DNA of 64,000 bases from Brachypodium distachyon (taxonomy: Eukaryota; Streptophyta; Magnoliopsida; Poales; Poaceae). The notes under the pieces are model-generated. The model searched no databases and was not told the origin of the DNA. It saw only the letters and a program-made list of their open reading frames with translations. Below are positions 43,273 through 56,500 of the stretch, piece after piece. Positions within the stretch are counted from its first letter, which is position 1; every line of letters starts with the position of its first letter. Position numbers and translations under genes: made by a program. The DNA is taken from positions 27,642,501 to 27,706,500 of the forward strand of contig NC_016132.3 in NCBI RefSeq assembly GCF_000005505.3. Reading direction: 5' to 3'.

Positions 43273-44149
43273 GCAAGCCATTTTCTGTGTGAGTGTCTTT
43301 CGTCGGAGTGAAGAATGAAGCATTTCAGGCTTCATAGAAACTTCCGCGTGAAGTATTCATTCTGATTTCAAATGTGTTTGAAAAACTTTGTCGCTTTACA
43401 TTTTGACCACGTAATCTAACCGTTGTGAGACAAAGAGATAAAGTGTGAGCTGGAGTCTCAGGGATCACTTTATCCAACGGGTCACAACGGCTAGATCGGC
43501 CGTGGCCAAGGCTATATAAGACGACCCACCCCGGACGGATTCGGTGGCGATCCCTAAGGAGATGTTTTGAAGTACACTTGAGAAAACCCTTAGTGCTGAA
43601 CTAAGCGTGAAAAATGGGATCCCCTCTCTAGCCGAACGCTTGAAGTGTGTTACTCTTGGTGATTGGCATCACCTAAACGGCTAGGAGTCAGTGTTGAAGA
43701 GCAATCGAAGCTTGTGATTCGCCATCAACCGGTCTGTGAAGGTCTGGAGATCACCTCAAGATATACCACGAGTAACTGGGCGAGACTATGGTCTTAGCTC
43801 AGGAGGATTGGGTGGACTTGTGTGTCCGCGAGTCTTGTGTGACTCAGCCCCCTCAACGGAGACGTAGGATTGTGCCAACAATCTGAACTTTGGAAAACAA
43901 ATCCCCGTGTCTTCGTGCTCTGGTGATATCGTTCCTCAATCTTATACTCTCTGTTGAAGTACAACTGTTCTTACTATTCTTGTCTTCACTGCTACTGCTT
44001 AACTTGTTCATCTTTCTTCATTCCGCTGCAACTCTAAAATTTGCTAAGTAAAATCTCTGTTGTTGAAGTACTGTGACTGTCTTCAGTCTTCAGTCTTCAT
44101 TTTTGAAGAAAACTTAAAATTTGTCACATTCAACGTACTCGATCTTTCA
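43273..44149 (+). mobile_element. Inverted LTR fragment of the same family
   Basis: The plus-strand LTR sequence runs from 'gccattttctgtgtgagtg' to the LTR end GATCTTTCA at 44149. It lacks the first third of the LTR and has lost the C-run before the end. It contains TATATAAG (43513-43520). It faces the partial LTR of BC head to head. Confidence 0.85.
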
Positions 44150-45472
44150 CCCAGCATGCGTCTCCATCAAAGCATTAGATTCTTTCGGTTTAAAATTTAA
44201 AAATCTTTTACCTCCCAAACCATGCACCTGATTGACAATCCAATTCACCTTTAGTTTCATCGCGTCGAGATCTTCAAAACTTGATCATCATGTTTAAGTT
44301 TTGATGACTCTGTTGTAGTCACCTGCTTACTAGATTACGAATATTACCACGTAGTTACGTTGTTATAGTCACTTGGTGACCAATTTACTGAACATCACTC
44401 TACACTCATGTACTTCGATGGTCCGGTATCATCGTTTACTTGCCGATTACACTTCAATACTCAATCTCCAAACTTGGAAAATACATAAATAAAATTACTT
44501 GGTAACCATATTTTATTAAGATGGTAACATTTCACTACTAACATGGTAACCATGATATATAGAGTACTCTGATAAGTGGTGGTATCGAAAATAATATCTT
44601 CAAAACATAATGGTATATGGGATAAACATAATAGGGTTTTGTTTATGGGAACACGAATCTTTAATCGGATTAATGATTTATGGGATAAATTATTTTGAAC
44701 ATTGGACTTAGCAATTAATGCATATGACGGATATGGGGTGCAATATTCCTGGTGTGCATGATTTAGTCCCATATAGGTGGAGTTTCACTGGATCGGCCGC
44801 ATGTGAAGACAACCCAATGCACGTTTCCTGCTTAGATTAACCGTTTAATCATTGGTAAGGACACCCATGGAAAGTCAAGGAGACATGTAACACCACTGCT
44901 AGCCACCCCTAGGTGAATCGCCCAACATTCTCATATATGCATGTCTCCTATTCCTAATAGCTCATTTAGCGCTAAGAGTCAAGGGGAACCGCATATCAAC
45001 CTTTGGCATCTTGTTTTGATGAGATAAGAAAATAGTTTTGTATGTATTTGGCGACGACGTGAAGATGATGACAAATAAAATAAACTAGTAGGATGTCCGT
45101 GCGTTGCTATGGAACAAAAAATACGTGTCACGAAAACAAACGCGGCAAACGAGACATGCATTGCAAGAAGGTTCTACAATGTGACTATGTGAGGCACGAT
45201 TTTGCCAACTCTCCCTATGCATCACTGTGTTGCTTTTTCTTCTGCCATGCATGTAATTTTCTCGACCACTGCCTTTGAATAAGAATATTATATGGATCAA
45301 TAGATTGAGTGATGCTTATTTGGTAAAGAAACTAAACAAGCCTCATCCGTAAATGATTACGCATTTGTAAATTGATGTAAGATAAACAACTGTGTTAAAT
45401 TAGTTTTTTTAAAACCCAAAGCCATCAAAACATTTAAAAGAACCAGAAAGAGCATTAGAAAATTGTGTTGAA
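44150..45472. other. AT-rich spacer, no gene seen
   Basis: No open frame here has a recognisable domain. Short frames of 60-100 codons on both strands look random. At 45092 the phrase 'ggatgtccgtgcgttgctatgg' resembles the end of a grass non-autonomous transposon, but I could not find a matching second end. Confidence 0.5.
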
Positions 45473-46370
45473 GTGTGGAAATGCATATCTGCTCACACAA
45501 AGCTTGAGCTATCTGTACCAGACACGTACCCTAGTCGCATTATGATTCAGAAAAATCTCTTTGAGCTGGCTAGCATGCACTGCATTGCCTATCGGCAGAC
45601 TAAAAGGCTACAGCTAGCGGATGTAGCTGATGTCCGCCTATCACATCATCATGTCCTATCCCCCAACTTCTCTCTCTCCTTCCTTTCTCCCCTTCCTTTC
45701 TCTCTCGCTAGTCGCTCCCCACGGTTCTCCATCTCTGTACCGAGACCATCTCCTCCATCCCTTCTTCGTTCTCGTGTCGATCCCGACTCCCGAGAAGCCA
45801 TGGATGAGGCCTGCGGCCTCAAGGTGTATGTCAATGGCCACCAGCCCACCACATGCTTCTTGTCCACCGATGCTGTTCTGCCCTACACCTCTACCGTTGT
45901 TGTACTGCGCCGCTGTGTTCCTGGAGATGACCGAGGTGGTCTGCCCCGGCAACCTACTCGACGACGGGCGATGGGTCCGCAAAGATCTGGACTTGCAGGC
46001 AACCTGCTCAGCTACCACCACACCAGCGCGGGGGAAGAAGAAGCCGCCATCAGGGAGGCCAACGCGCTTGGCCAGGGCTGTGGTCGGAGCGTGCCTCGGC
46101 GGCCTACGGGCGGTGGCCCCTACACGATCTCGTCTTCAGGGCGGGGGCTTGTGTGCCGCGAGGGGTGGCCAAGATTGTGAAGGTGGTGGCACTGAAGCGC
46201 CGGCCGGGAAGAGCGCCTGGGTTCGAGGGAGGCCGCGGGGAGGAAAGAGAGAGGAAACGTCGTTGCGGCTGCGGGTCCAGGGGAGTTGGATGGAAGGTAA
46301 ACGCGAGAGGGGAAAAACGCTTCGGGGCAGTCGAGCGGAGTAAGCGGACGACGTAACGCGACCGTAACGT
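45473..46370 (+). other. GC-rich block with overlapping ORFs, no known domain
   Basis: Two overlapping plus-strand frames of about 235 codons (45473-46180 and 45630-46343) lie in a block whose GC content rises sharply after 45780. A C/T-rich tract (45655-45730) precedes ATG 45799 (MDEACGLKVYVNGHQ). I do not recognise either product. Frames open on both strands are expected in GC-rich DNA. It may be a captured gene fragment inside a non-autonomous transposon, as the AT-rich end 'tttaatatattggtatagat' near 46375 hints. Confidence 0.25.
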
Positions 46371-46816
46371 TTTTTAATATATTGGTATAGATATCAATTT
46401 ATGTAATCTTGACGCTCATTCTAGTTGGCCAAGAGGCTCGTTTAGATTTTCACTCTTAGGGCGTGAGCTATTTGGAAAGAGCGAAATAATTTTTTTCTTT
46501 GACGGTATCACTCCCTCCAAACCCTCCTGGTTAGCGAGGCTTAAAACATTCGACTCACCAAGTTCTGTGCCAAAGCAAAACTTAATTTTATTTTAGCTTC
46601 TCTATAATTTTTTTCTTTGCTGTTGAGCCTTGACGCTCCCCCTTGTACATATGTTGTACGAGTAACATTATTTGTGAGTATTTAATTACAGAAGGCCCAT
46701 CGCGTCGTCATCGGCTCCGACTCGATGGCTCTTCGCCTCCGCCGTTGACGGCGGCTGCTGCACGGGAGAGAGAGATGAGAACGAAAGGGACCGCTTGGGA
46801 GAGAACCGAACGAACA

Positions 46817-46910
46817 CGGAGGAGATTGTTGGGTGGACCCCACCAGAGTTAATTCCACCAGATCGGAGGAGATTGTTGGGTGGACCCCACCAGAGTTAAT
46901 TCCACCAGAT
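46817..46910 (+). repeat. Perfect 47-bp tandem duplication
   Basis: 46817-46863 and 46864-46910 are identical copies beginning 'cggaggagattgttgggtgg'. Confidence 0.95.
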
Positions 46911-47537
46911 CTGATTTGTCCTCGTGGATTGTTAACAGCGGTAAGGTGCGGAAGAGTTAATCCGTATTGTTAGTAAGCATAAGCTAGACGATTTACACAA
47001 AAACTAAACTGAAATTAATAAAACAGAATCATAACTTCCGCGGACAGTTTGGGAGTTATTAGCACTCAATAACTAGAAAACACTAGTGTCGATCTATACG
47101 CCTAGTGTGTAAAAATAACACGAAAAGATCAAGCTCCCTTAACATGGTTACTAGAAAATTATTCGTAGAGAACAAGTCTCGCTGAATACCTTACGACTCT
47201 TGTTTCCGTTGGAAGAAAAAAAAAGGATTCAGATGTTTCCATTAGAATGTTAAATAGTGTATCCATTCTAATCACAAAAGGTGGTGAAATATGCTCAATT
47301 AGAACAATACGTTCCCTTCGTTTTCTGGCGACAAAGGCTTTTCAAAATTTATAGTATCATTACAGGAACCTTACAATTGACGCATAACTTGGCACAACCC
47401 AGACCGGAAAAACGAAAATCAGGCTCAATTCATTTTCACTTGATGGCAGATGTGCCTGCACCAATCTATAAACCAATGCCTGCATAGAAACCTCCATGCA
47501 ATATGATCAACGCTCTTTGCATTCCCAGTGATAGGTT
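46911..47537. other. Spacer and probable APC1 3' untranslated region
   Basis: No coding gene is seen. The part next to 47538 should hold the APC1 3' untranslated region on the minus strand; I cannot place the polyadenylation site with confidence. Confidence 0.4.
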
Positions 47538-50500
47538 CTATGGTCTCATGGGCATCTGAAGCTTCTCAATCTCCATCAATCCAACAAGATGTGTGGTTGG
47601 CAGCAGGAGGCGAAGCAGTGGTAGCATGGAAACACGATTAGGTGCTCTTGGCTTTATCTTTTCAATTGCAGATGCTACAACATGGGGAGGTGGAATGCTA
47701 TACCACTGGAGATACCAAGAGAGGAGCATCATGTCGTTTTGAGTATCGGGCCATTTGCCTCTGCCCAAGTAATTGACCAAGTTGGCCTTGAGGCTTGGTA
47801 ATTCTGCAAAGATGTTATCTACACGCTTCATGAGTGATTCCAAGAACGTGGTCTGAATGATGCCTCCATTTGAAATTCTACCATCAACTAATGCTCCACT
47901 ATAGGCCAAGGCAACCTGCATATTGGAAAGGAAAAGCTTTGTAATATTACCCAAAGTTGTCATTTTCTGAGTAAAAGGTACAGATAGAAATGAAGACGGT
48001 GTGAAACTTCTAGCTATGGCATAATTTGGTAACTTGTAATTATGTACTGCTGAATTTCACCAGTAACCATCAGATGAAGCAAATTGAGAACCGAGGTTCC
48101 AAATCTGGACCAGCTAGTTGCTGTCAATTATGGATCACACAGGGATCTCTAAATTCGATTCATGAGTGATTTATGCGCAATTAGGACCAGAAGACGAATA
48201 TGTCTTCATCAAACATGCAGGGAAGATGGCAGCTTCAGAAAATACTAACATAAAAACCCTTACAGTGGGGCTGGAAAATTATCCTGGAAACAGTTTCTGT
48301 AACACTGAGAAACTCAAACTGGTAATGAAGGTGAACAAGTCATGTGTCGAACACTCTGTACAAACCTTCAAGCTGGAAAGAAAAAGAGAGTCATAGAAAG
48401 GGAAATGTCCAATCTTCAGATGCTCCCACATTGACTCAATTATCGTGTAAAAACTGATATATACCTGGAAATAAAATATAACAATGACTGAATACAAGAA
48501 AGTCAATAAAGCATGAAATATCAACAATTTGGAGAAAGGTTTATAAGAAACCTGTAGAAGTGCTGGCCTATCTTTGCTCATACATTCATACAGTACTTGA
48601 GAACAAAACTCTTGAAAATTGCTATTATATCTGCAATGGAAAATTAACATTACAAGTTAGTACAGAAACAAGCTGGCCGAGTTGAAGTGCCGTCCATGCA
48701 CATAGTGCAGAGGACAAGAAAAACATCAAACAGAATATATCACTTGCCTTTCCTTCCATGATTCACAACACAGTTTTGCAAAAGCTATCAAGCTTGGGTT
48801 GGCCGAAAATGTGCTAACTAACTGATCGACTCGAAATGAACTACGACTTGCACTGTTCAGTTGAGCAATGCAGCTTGCAGATGGTGTATCACAAACCTGG
48901 ATATCAATAGAATTGTATGTCAATATAGACTTTTCCTCAAAGATGTCAGAAGCGTAAAAAAACATTAACCTCATGCATTGCACGTGAAAGCAAAGACTGG
49001 CATCCAATTGGATCATCTGAGTACGAGCATGATCCAACTTTACGCTTTATATAGAGTACTCCGCCATTGAATGGATCGGTCTTGTCTCCAGATCTCCACC
49101 ATGGCTTGTCTATTTAAGAGACATGAAATAAAAATATTATGGAAATACATTGTCAAGAACTGTGAATTACTCGGAACGAGCTGTGTACCTTCAGGTGTAA
49201 GCTTTATAACCTGAGGCCAATATCTAGGCCCACAAACTCTAACACTCTTCAACTGCAAGATAATTAGCCTTTTAGATTGTGGAATTCATGACTAATGTCA
49301 ATCTAGTTCATAATAAATAAGAAACACGTGCTAAAAGGGATTCTGATTACAGTATAGACCACTATTTTTATAACCTTTTTGTATCTACCAAATTGTATAA
49401 AGCTGAGCATGGAAGTTTGCAGCGTAAAAATGTCCTTTAGGGCCTGCTTGGAAGCCATTTTCAGGCTTAATACCAGGGAATTAGTTGGAGCCAGAAAAAA
49501 AAAATCCACGCGCTTGGTTGGGCATTTTCATTTGGTTTTCCATCCAGGTCCCGCCTATTACAAGCAGAAACAATTACAGGGCAGAGGAGGCCCAGAACCA
49601 AACTTGGCCGGAAGAGGAAAGCGAGAGACGGTGGGATTTGTGGCGCGTTCTGGAGTGGGATCGGCAACGCGAGATGACGTCGGCGGGTGACTGGAGCGGG
49701 ATTCACAGCATGAGGTGTAGTTGACGGCTGATGGGGGCTGGATCGGCGGAGAGAGGCGTCGGCGACGGGTTAGCTCAGCCAGCCGAGGGACTCTAGATCA
49801 AGTCAGTTAAAATGGTTTAGGAAAGCTAAAAATGGACACATGGCTTGATCCTGGACCGAGGCTTGTAACTAGATTCGCGCCACGTGTCCACTTCTAGCCT
49901 TGCCGAACCGTTTTTAGACTAAACTGTATCACTAACACGAGTTTATGGACTCATATGTGCGTTTTCTGAGTTCGTGGACTACAATGTTCATTTCCCTCAA
50001 GTTTATGGACTTGCGGTGTATTTTACTCTTATGATGGCCAACTTTCAGTATTCTGAACCTATGGCGTGCAACTAATCTGAATGCAGAGCAGCAGGAATGG
50101 TTGTCACCAATTGATTTTGCAATAAGCATAATACAGATATTCCCTGACTCCATCATCGATCTCACCACAACCTCCCAGCTCCATCCTCTACGTCCCTGCA
50201 ACCTCCTTGGCTCCCTCTATCTCACGACGACCTCCCCCACTAAGGTGGCATGAACTCCTATGATAATTTTGATGGTGTTTGTTTCCATTTGTAGCAAAAC
50301 TTGAAGAAAAATGATGGAGAAAACAAGACATGATCGTCAGTAAGGCTGGAGCCTCAGGCCTGGCGGCTCACCTCCCCGAGGGTTTGCCTTTCCTTCCGCA
50401 CCTCTCAGCCTTTTTCGTTTGAGGCTGTAATTAACTTTTTCATTATCAATACCACAAGACGCAAAGTTCTTCTCTTCTCGAAAAGAAAAGTAAACATGCA

Positions 50501-53500
50501 CAATGTGATTCAACAGCTGTTAACTTCATATACTCTATTTGTATAAACAAGACGAGCACTTGATGGTTCAAATAATTTGTAACTTATTTGTAGTTTAACT
50601 TATCTGAATTTATTTCTCACAGATGACTTGGGATGCTTCTATCCATCAGACCAACAGTTTGCTCATTGTAAAGTGGATCAGTATTGTGCTCATGGATGAC
50701 TGTAAGTGCATGTACGCTAGATGTGTATTGGATGTACAGTGAGCTTTTCCTAGTTCTTCCAGCCAAACAACGGTCAAAAAACATATATTGCCAGAACCAA
50801 ATATACATACCACTGAGCGTTCTGGCAGTAGACAAGGTGTCACCTCGCAGTAACTAGTCTCGTCATAATACTCTGTTTCAGCAACTGTTACTTCAAGTGG
50901 GCAATACACCGGAAGTCCTGTGTCAACATCAACCGTCTGAAGCCGTCGAGGTTCTGTAGCTATCACATACAGGTGTCTGAAGGCCTATTTACAGTGCAAC
51001 AGGAAGAACATTAATTTGTTTGCAAGAAGAGCAGCTATCATGTAGATACAAGTCCAGAACACAGAAAGTAGAAGAGAAACTACCTGGAGATGGCAGCGAT
51101 TGTCATTTGGTCCAGCAGGCAAGCGCGGGTAAAGTGTAATCAATAGTGCAGCAATTGCACTATTTGAAGTTGAAAATGTGTGTGTGCCACCTCCAAGGAA
51201 TAAGAACCCTATACCCAAGCTTACCTACATCGCAGATAAACCAAGTATCACCATAACACAAGCTATTAGCATGTCAAAATGGCAAGAAATTTCTCTGCAC
51301 TGAGCAGAATTTCTTTTCTTTTCAAAATGGTTATGTTGAACACTATCCAACCAGATGTGGTAAACTCTAGCAAAAGGCTTGAACAGAATGAACACATTTG
51401 AACCAAATTTCAATGTCTTTCAAAACATTAGAAGATTTCTACATCCATTTATTTATGCATCACTTTTTGGAACATAGTATAGCAGGAAGTGGTACTAGTG
51501 CAGTTTCCATATGACAACCACAAGCAGGTTGTTTTTTGACAAGAAACACACACAAAACTCCTTACTTCAGAGCCAAGACTGGGATTTAGGATTGAGAACC
51601 AGGGCAAATTCGGGCCATGCTGGCTCCGGAAAACAGGCAAAAGCCAGCAGGTTGTCCCATTAGACTTCAAATGCATATGAACTTCCTGACAAAGTATTAA
51701 AGATAGTACAGCAAGACAATGAGTAAAAAACTCACGGCCATTTGAAGTCCATAATTTACTTGTCCTTCTGCAGAACTTCTTGCCCTCAGATAGCGTAGCA
51801 AGCGGAAAGTTTGTAAATTTCCAGACCCTGCCATTACCTTATGAACGGAGAAACGCGGATCACGAAAACACAGAGGTAGTTAATGTTTTTTTGTTATGAT
51901 AATCACCAACATATGAATATGTAGATATATAATGAAACAACTACAGTGATAAACCATTTCTACAGGAAACAATGATATATGCATTATCACTTACCAGAGA
52001 TAGAGAGAGAACAATAAGATGCAAGCAGAGTTCAAGAGTTCCACGATCAACATATCGCAGCAGTCCCTTCGGCAATATACTTGGTGTTTGAACAGATATG
52101 TTTTTAATCTGCATTAGAAAATGTTAACTATATTACCAGAATACAACATGAGAATTAAGATTGAATATGCATCTATGTACCTCATTAAGAAAATGGACTG
52201 TATAATTGTATAGTAGTTCTTGGGCATCACCATTTCTGCTGCCTGCATACTTGAGTCCTGGAACCATTGATAAAATGATAATCAGTTAGTGCGTAAGTAT
52301 TTAATGTAGTGATGGTTAAACAACATCAAGATCCACATCATGCAATGTGGATGACTTTAAATGAGTTCAATCTTCATTAGGAATGAAGGTCTTGACATAA
52401 TGCATTAAGGCTCAAAGGGACACGTAACCTAGACTAAAGTACAATACCACATCACACACATGCACGAACGGAAGATTTGGGATAACATTTAAGGTTTTGC
52501 ACGTAATGCATTGGCCCAAATTAAAAGATAACTACGTACTCCCTCCATCCCATAATTCTTGTCTCAAATTTGCCCAAAAATGGATGTATCTATTCCTAAA
52601 AAGCGTCTAGATACATGTAATATTTCGACAAGAATTATGGGACGGAGGGAGTAGTGCAATCAGAAACCAACACATCAACACATCAAGGATAGTCAGCTAA
52701 GAAGATGGCATTCTCCAGTCCAACAAGTTGTGCTGGTATGCAAGCAATCATGGCACTGAAAATACCAGCTCACAAGGTTATTAATGGACTACCAGGTCAG
52801 TGCAAATACCAAGACATCAATATTGGCCGGCAGGGATGCAAATGGGATCCCGCGAATGGTCCATTCTAGTTCAATTCTCAAATCTCCTATTTAAATTTTG
52901 ATCCCGCTTGCATCCCAATCAGCCGGATATGGTAAAAAGGGGATTAAAAAAAATTGATTACTCACCAAGTGCAATGCATGCTCCAGTCACAATATTAACA
53001 TAAGCTTGAAAAAGGGCTTCAGCATCAAATTCATCACTATCGGCCCCATCTTCACTCATATTTGAAACACCAAACTTGACAGTTTCAGGAATCTGAGACT
53101 CAATCCAACCTTTAGAAGGTTGTATTCTGCAAACAACATCACAATTTAGCTTTATGGTGTTAATTTACTGCAAGTCTGTTAAAATCTATCATAAAGCTAT
53201 ATACTGAGACTTTATATGAGAAATAGTGATATTACCGGCTCCACAATATTAAATTCCGGGCTATAATGCGAAGCATAACAAAATCAGGTCTCACATACTG
53301 CAAATCGAAGTGAGTATCGGGAACACTGAGTCTAGCGGCGATTTCTTCCGACTCTGCCTGTAATATGAACCACAGCAATACAAACCCAGTAGGCTGTTTG
53401 TAAAACAATGTACATAGTTCCTTGCAGGAATTAAAAGGGACCCAGATGACTAAAAACCAAACCTTCAGAAATATTAACGCCAGAGCAATTATTGCTCCAG

Positions 53501-56500
53501 GTGCAGTAACATCAACATTTATCTGTGCTCCATCCATCATCTGTTCAAATGATAACATAACAACAACAAAATGAACGCACAGCTTAGGTTTGACTCATGG
53601 AATGTGTCGATGACTATACAACAAGTGGAGGATGACCTGCCCAGTGTTGCCGCTTTGATCATCAGCCCCTGTTGGTGCATTTAGGTGTTTTTCCTGAGAA
53701 CATTAACACATATAAATGTTTGTAATTAATTAGCTAAATTCAATTATTTATTTATTTCACGAAGTGGCAAAATCACAGCAGATCAAGCCAAAAAAATATG
53801 GCTAACAAAATATGACACTATTATCTCTTAAGAATAACTTTCAGCTATGCCAGAGATACCAAATTAAATAAATGAAAAGCAGTTGGCTTTCTCCAGTTTT
53901 AAGTAGGTACCACCAAAATATCCGGTGGCCCCATAACCCATATAGTGTAAAGTCTGTGGAGAACAGATGTAGAAGTTTCACAAAATTCTTAAACAAAACA
54001 ACATGTCGATATACGGTAACGTTCCATAAACATGTAAAATTCAAGTTCAAACTCGAGTGCACTTGGGTCCTACGAGAAAAACAAACTCAGCACGAAAAGT
54101 GATTTTATACTGTTCACTACTACTCATTTCCCCATTTGTCTTTTTCAAGTCTGCGAAATGAAGCTTGATCTTCTAATTTTGCGCATTTATAGAACACCAG
54201 CTCCTCAATATATTTCTTGCAACTCCTACATGTGGTTTTTGTTAGGAATTATGCAACTTGGTCTATCGCCAAGGCTGTAGGACAAATATATACAAGGAGA
54301 TAAACTAGGAATATGTGATGCGCTGTGCTAACTTATGGTGGATCTACAACACTGAGTTTGGAAAGGTAGAAGCTGTGTTGTGCTCGAGTCTAGGCCTTCA
54401 TGAAGAAATGTGCTAACCGAACCTCAGAAGGCACATACTGAAAAGCAATCACCTGATCCTGCAAATGAGACCGCATAAAAGAAGCATAGACACCACTATG
54501 CTAGCATCACAGAGTCAAGGGACAATACTGGTAACACTGGTATTGTCTGACAAAAGAGGAGTCGGTGCACTGACGGAAATACTAAAACACCAAAATTTTC
54601 AAAGGGTCACAGGAATCTCACCCTGAAGAGCAGAGGAAGGCTAGATGTTAATAGATAGGTGGCAGTGTAAACAGCCCCAGCCCAAAAGTGATGCAGAATC
54701 GAGGCAGCAATCATTGAAGTGCGAGCTGTCTCAAGATGAAGATGCTTGCGTTCAGCAACATCGTTCTGAACACAGGCATCAAGACAAGAGAACTGGGCAA
54801 GCTTGCCCTGCTTGGCAAAAAAGCTGTTCAGGTGACTAAAGATGTACTCCCTTGTATAGTCAGCACGGAGGATACGAATAGGAGTGTCAAACAGAGTGCA
54901 AACCCTAGTGGCAAACTGCCTATAAATAGACAAGACATCACTACGAGAAGGCAGATATATCCAAGTGTGGCGAGAAAAATCATCTATACAGATATTATGT
55001 AGCGATGACCCTCTTTTGAAACGAAGGGAGTCAGACCCCAAACATCCGAATGAAAAAAAATCAAAAGGCATTTTGATACTAACACACTAAGAGGATAAGG
55101 CTGTTTGCCCAGCTTACATCCCTGACAATCAAACGACACATCTCCTAGGATAGACCCTAGAAGACCACAACGAACTAAAGTCAATAGACGAGATCCACAA
55201 AGATGACCAAGACGATGATGGCACCGGTGGAAGGAGCCGGTAAGCAAGCTGCTTGAAGAACTCGTCAACAGTGGCATCACCCTGCTGAAGAGAGGTGATC
55301 CTGGCGAACCACGGATAGATATAGAGCATCGCCCAAAAGGCTCGTAGCGCTGATGAAGGCGAGTCCACATCTCGAAGGCTGAAGAGAATCCCACAATCTC
55401 AGAGGAAAACTGTGGCAGCACACTGGAGCAAAGAACAGCAACAGCCTGGACATCATCATCAATCCAATGAGTGTAGACAGTCAGCAGAGCCCAATATGTT
55501 TGTAATGCCTCATGCTAGTCCATGACGGCCTGATCATAAGAAGCATCAGTAGTAGCTTTAGCAGCAGCAGCAGCCGCCTTATCAGTTTTCAGACTTATCA
55601 GCAATTGTCACAAAAGGGGACGTCGGAGGCAGAGCAGATGGCGGCAGAGCCTCCCCGGGAACAACTGGATAAGGCGAACAAGGAAGCTGGACAGAGGCAC
55701 ATGTGCGAGACGAAGTCGGTGTAGCTAACACCATAAAAAATCACCGGGCAACACGTCAGAGAAACATTGCTTGACGAGGACGACATTGTACCTATCTGAG
55801 TTTTCTTTTTGCTTTATGCTCAGTTAGGACCCTGTTTCAATGCTCTAAAAGCCATGGAAATTATTTCCACACAAATTCAATTGTCCAAGCTGTGTTTTGC
55901 GTCAGTTTGTTGAGTTCAGGGTGTTCAGAGCCTCCTAAATTCCTCTGCCTCAAGCCATTGAGTTTATCTCCTCTCCACTTCTAAGGGGAAATCTTCGAGA
56001 CGTAAGGAAAATAGAGAGAAGGGGGTGGGGATTTCTTGAGCAACTAAAAATTGGTTCATCTCCAAACAACCATTACTCTTGTTACTCTTGGACTTGTCTG
56101 AAGATGAACCGATTTTTAGTTGCTCAAGAAATCCAAGTGGTTAGTTCTCCCACCCATGTGGGAGATGTCAAGTCCAAGAGCAACAACCATCTGGGAGATG
56201 TGGTTAGTTCTCATTGCTCAAGAAATCCAACTTATGTGCCTCCCATGTGGTTAGTTCTCATACTTTATTACTGAATTTACAAATTCATGTCTACAAGTTT
56301 GATGGGATTTCTTCAGGTTACATTAGAGAACTTTGTACAATTGGCAAAAGGAACTGAAATTTGGGTAAAGGAAAGAAGATGAACAAATCTTTGTGCATGC
56401 CACACACGGTAACCAGAGAAGGGTGAAGAGTTCTATGAAACAATAACGATGGATCTAGAGAGATGGCTGTTACGGACAGGGGATGACCAGATTCATTTAA

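Noticed and set aside
2980..44149. BC and the LTR at 44149 as one element with both outer LTR ends
   Set aside because: The right LTR fragment is in the opposite orientation and the flanks (ACGTG, CCCAG) do not match.
44461..44772. 103-codon minus-strand frame
   Set aside because: No domain, AT-rich, no supporting neighbours; probably chance.
51449..51676. A 75-codon minus-strand frame between two APC1 exons
   Set aside because: The flanking exons join in phase without it, and the APC1 family has no matching segment. It is intron sequence.
53841..54062. Open frame on the minus strand in an APC1 intron
   Set aside because: No similarity to APC1 at this point; the flanking exons join in phase across it (VYH to EKHLN).
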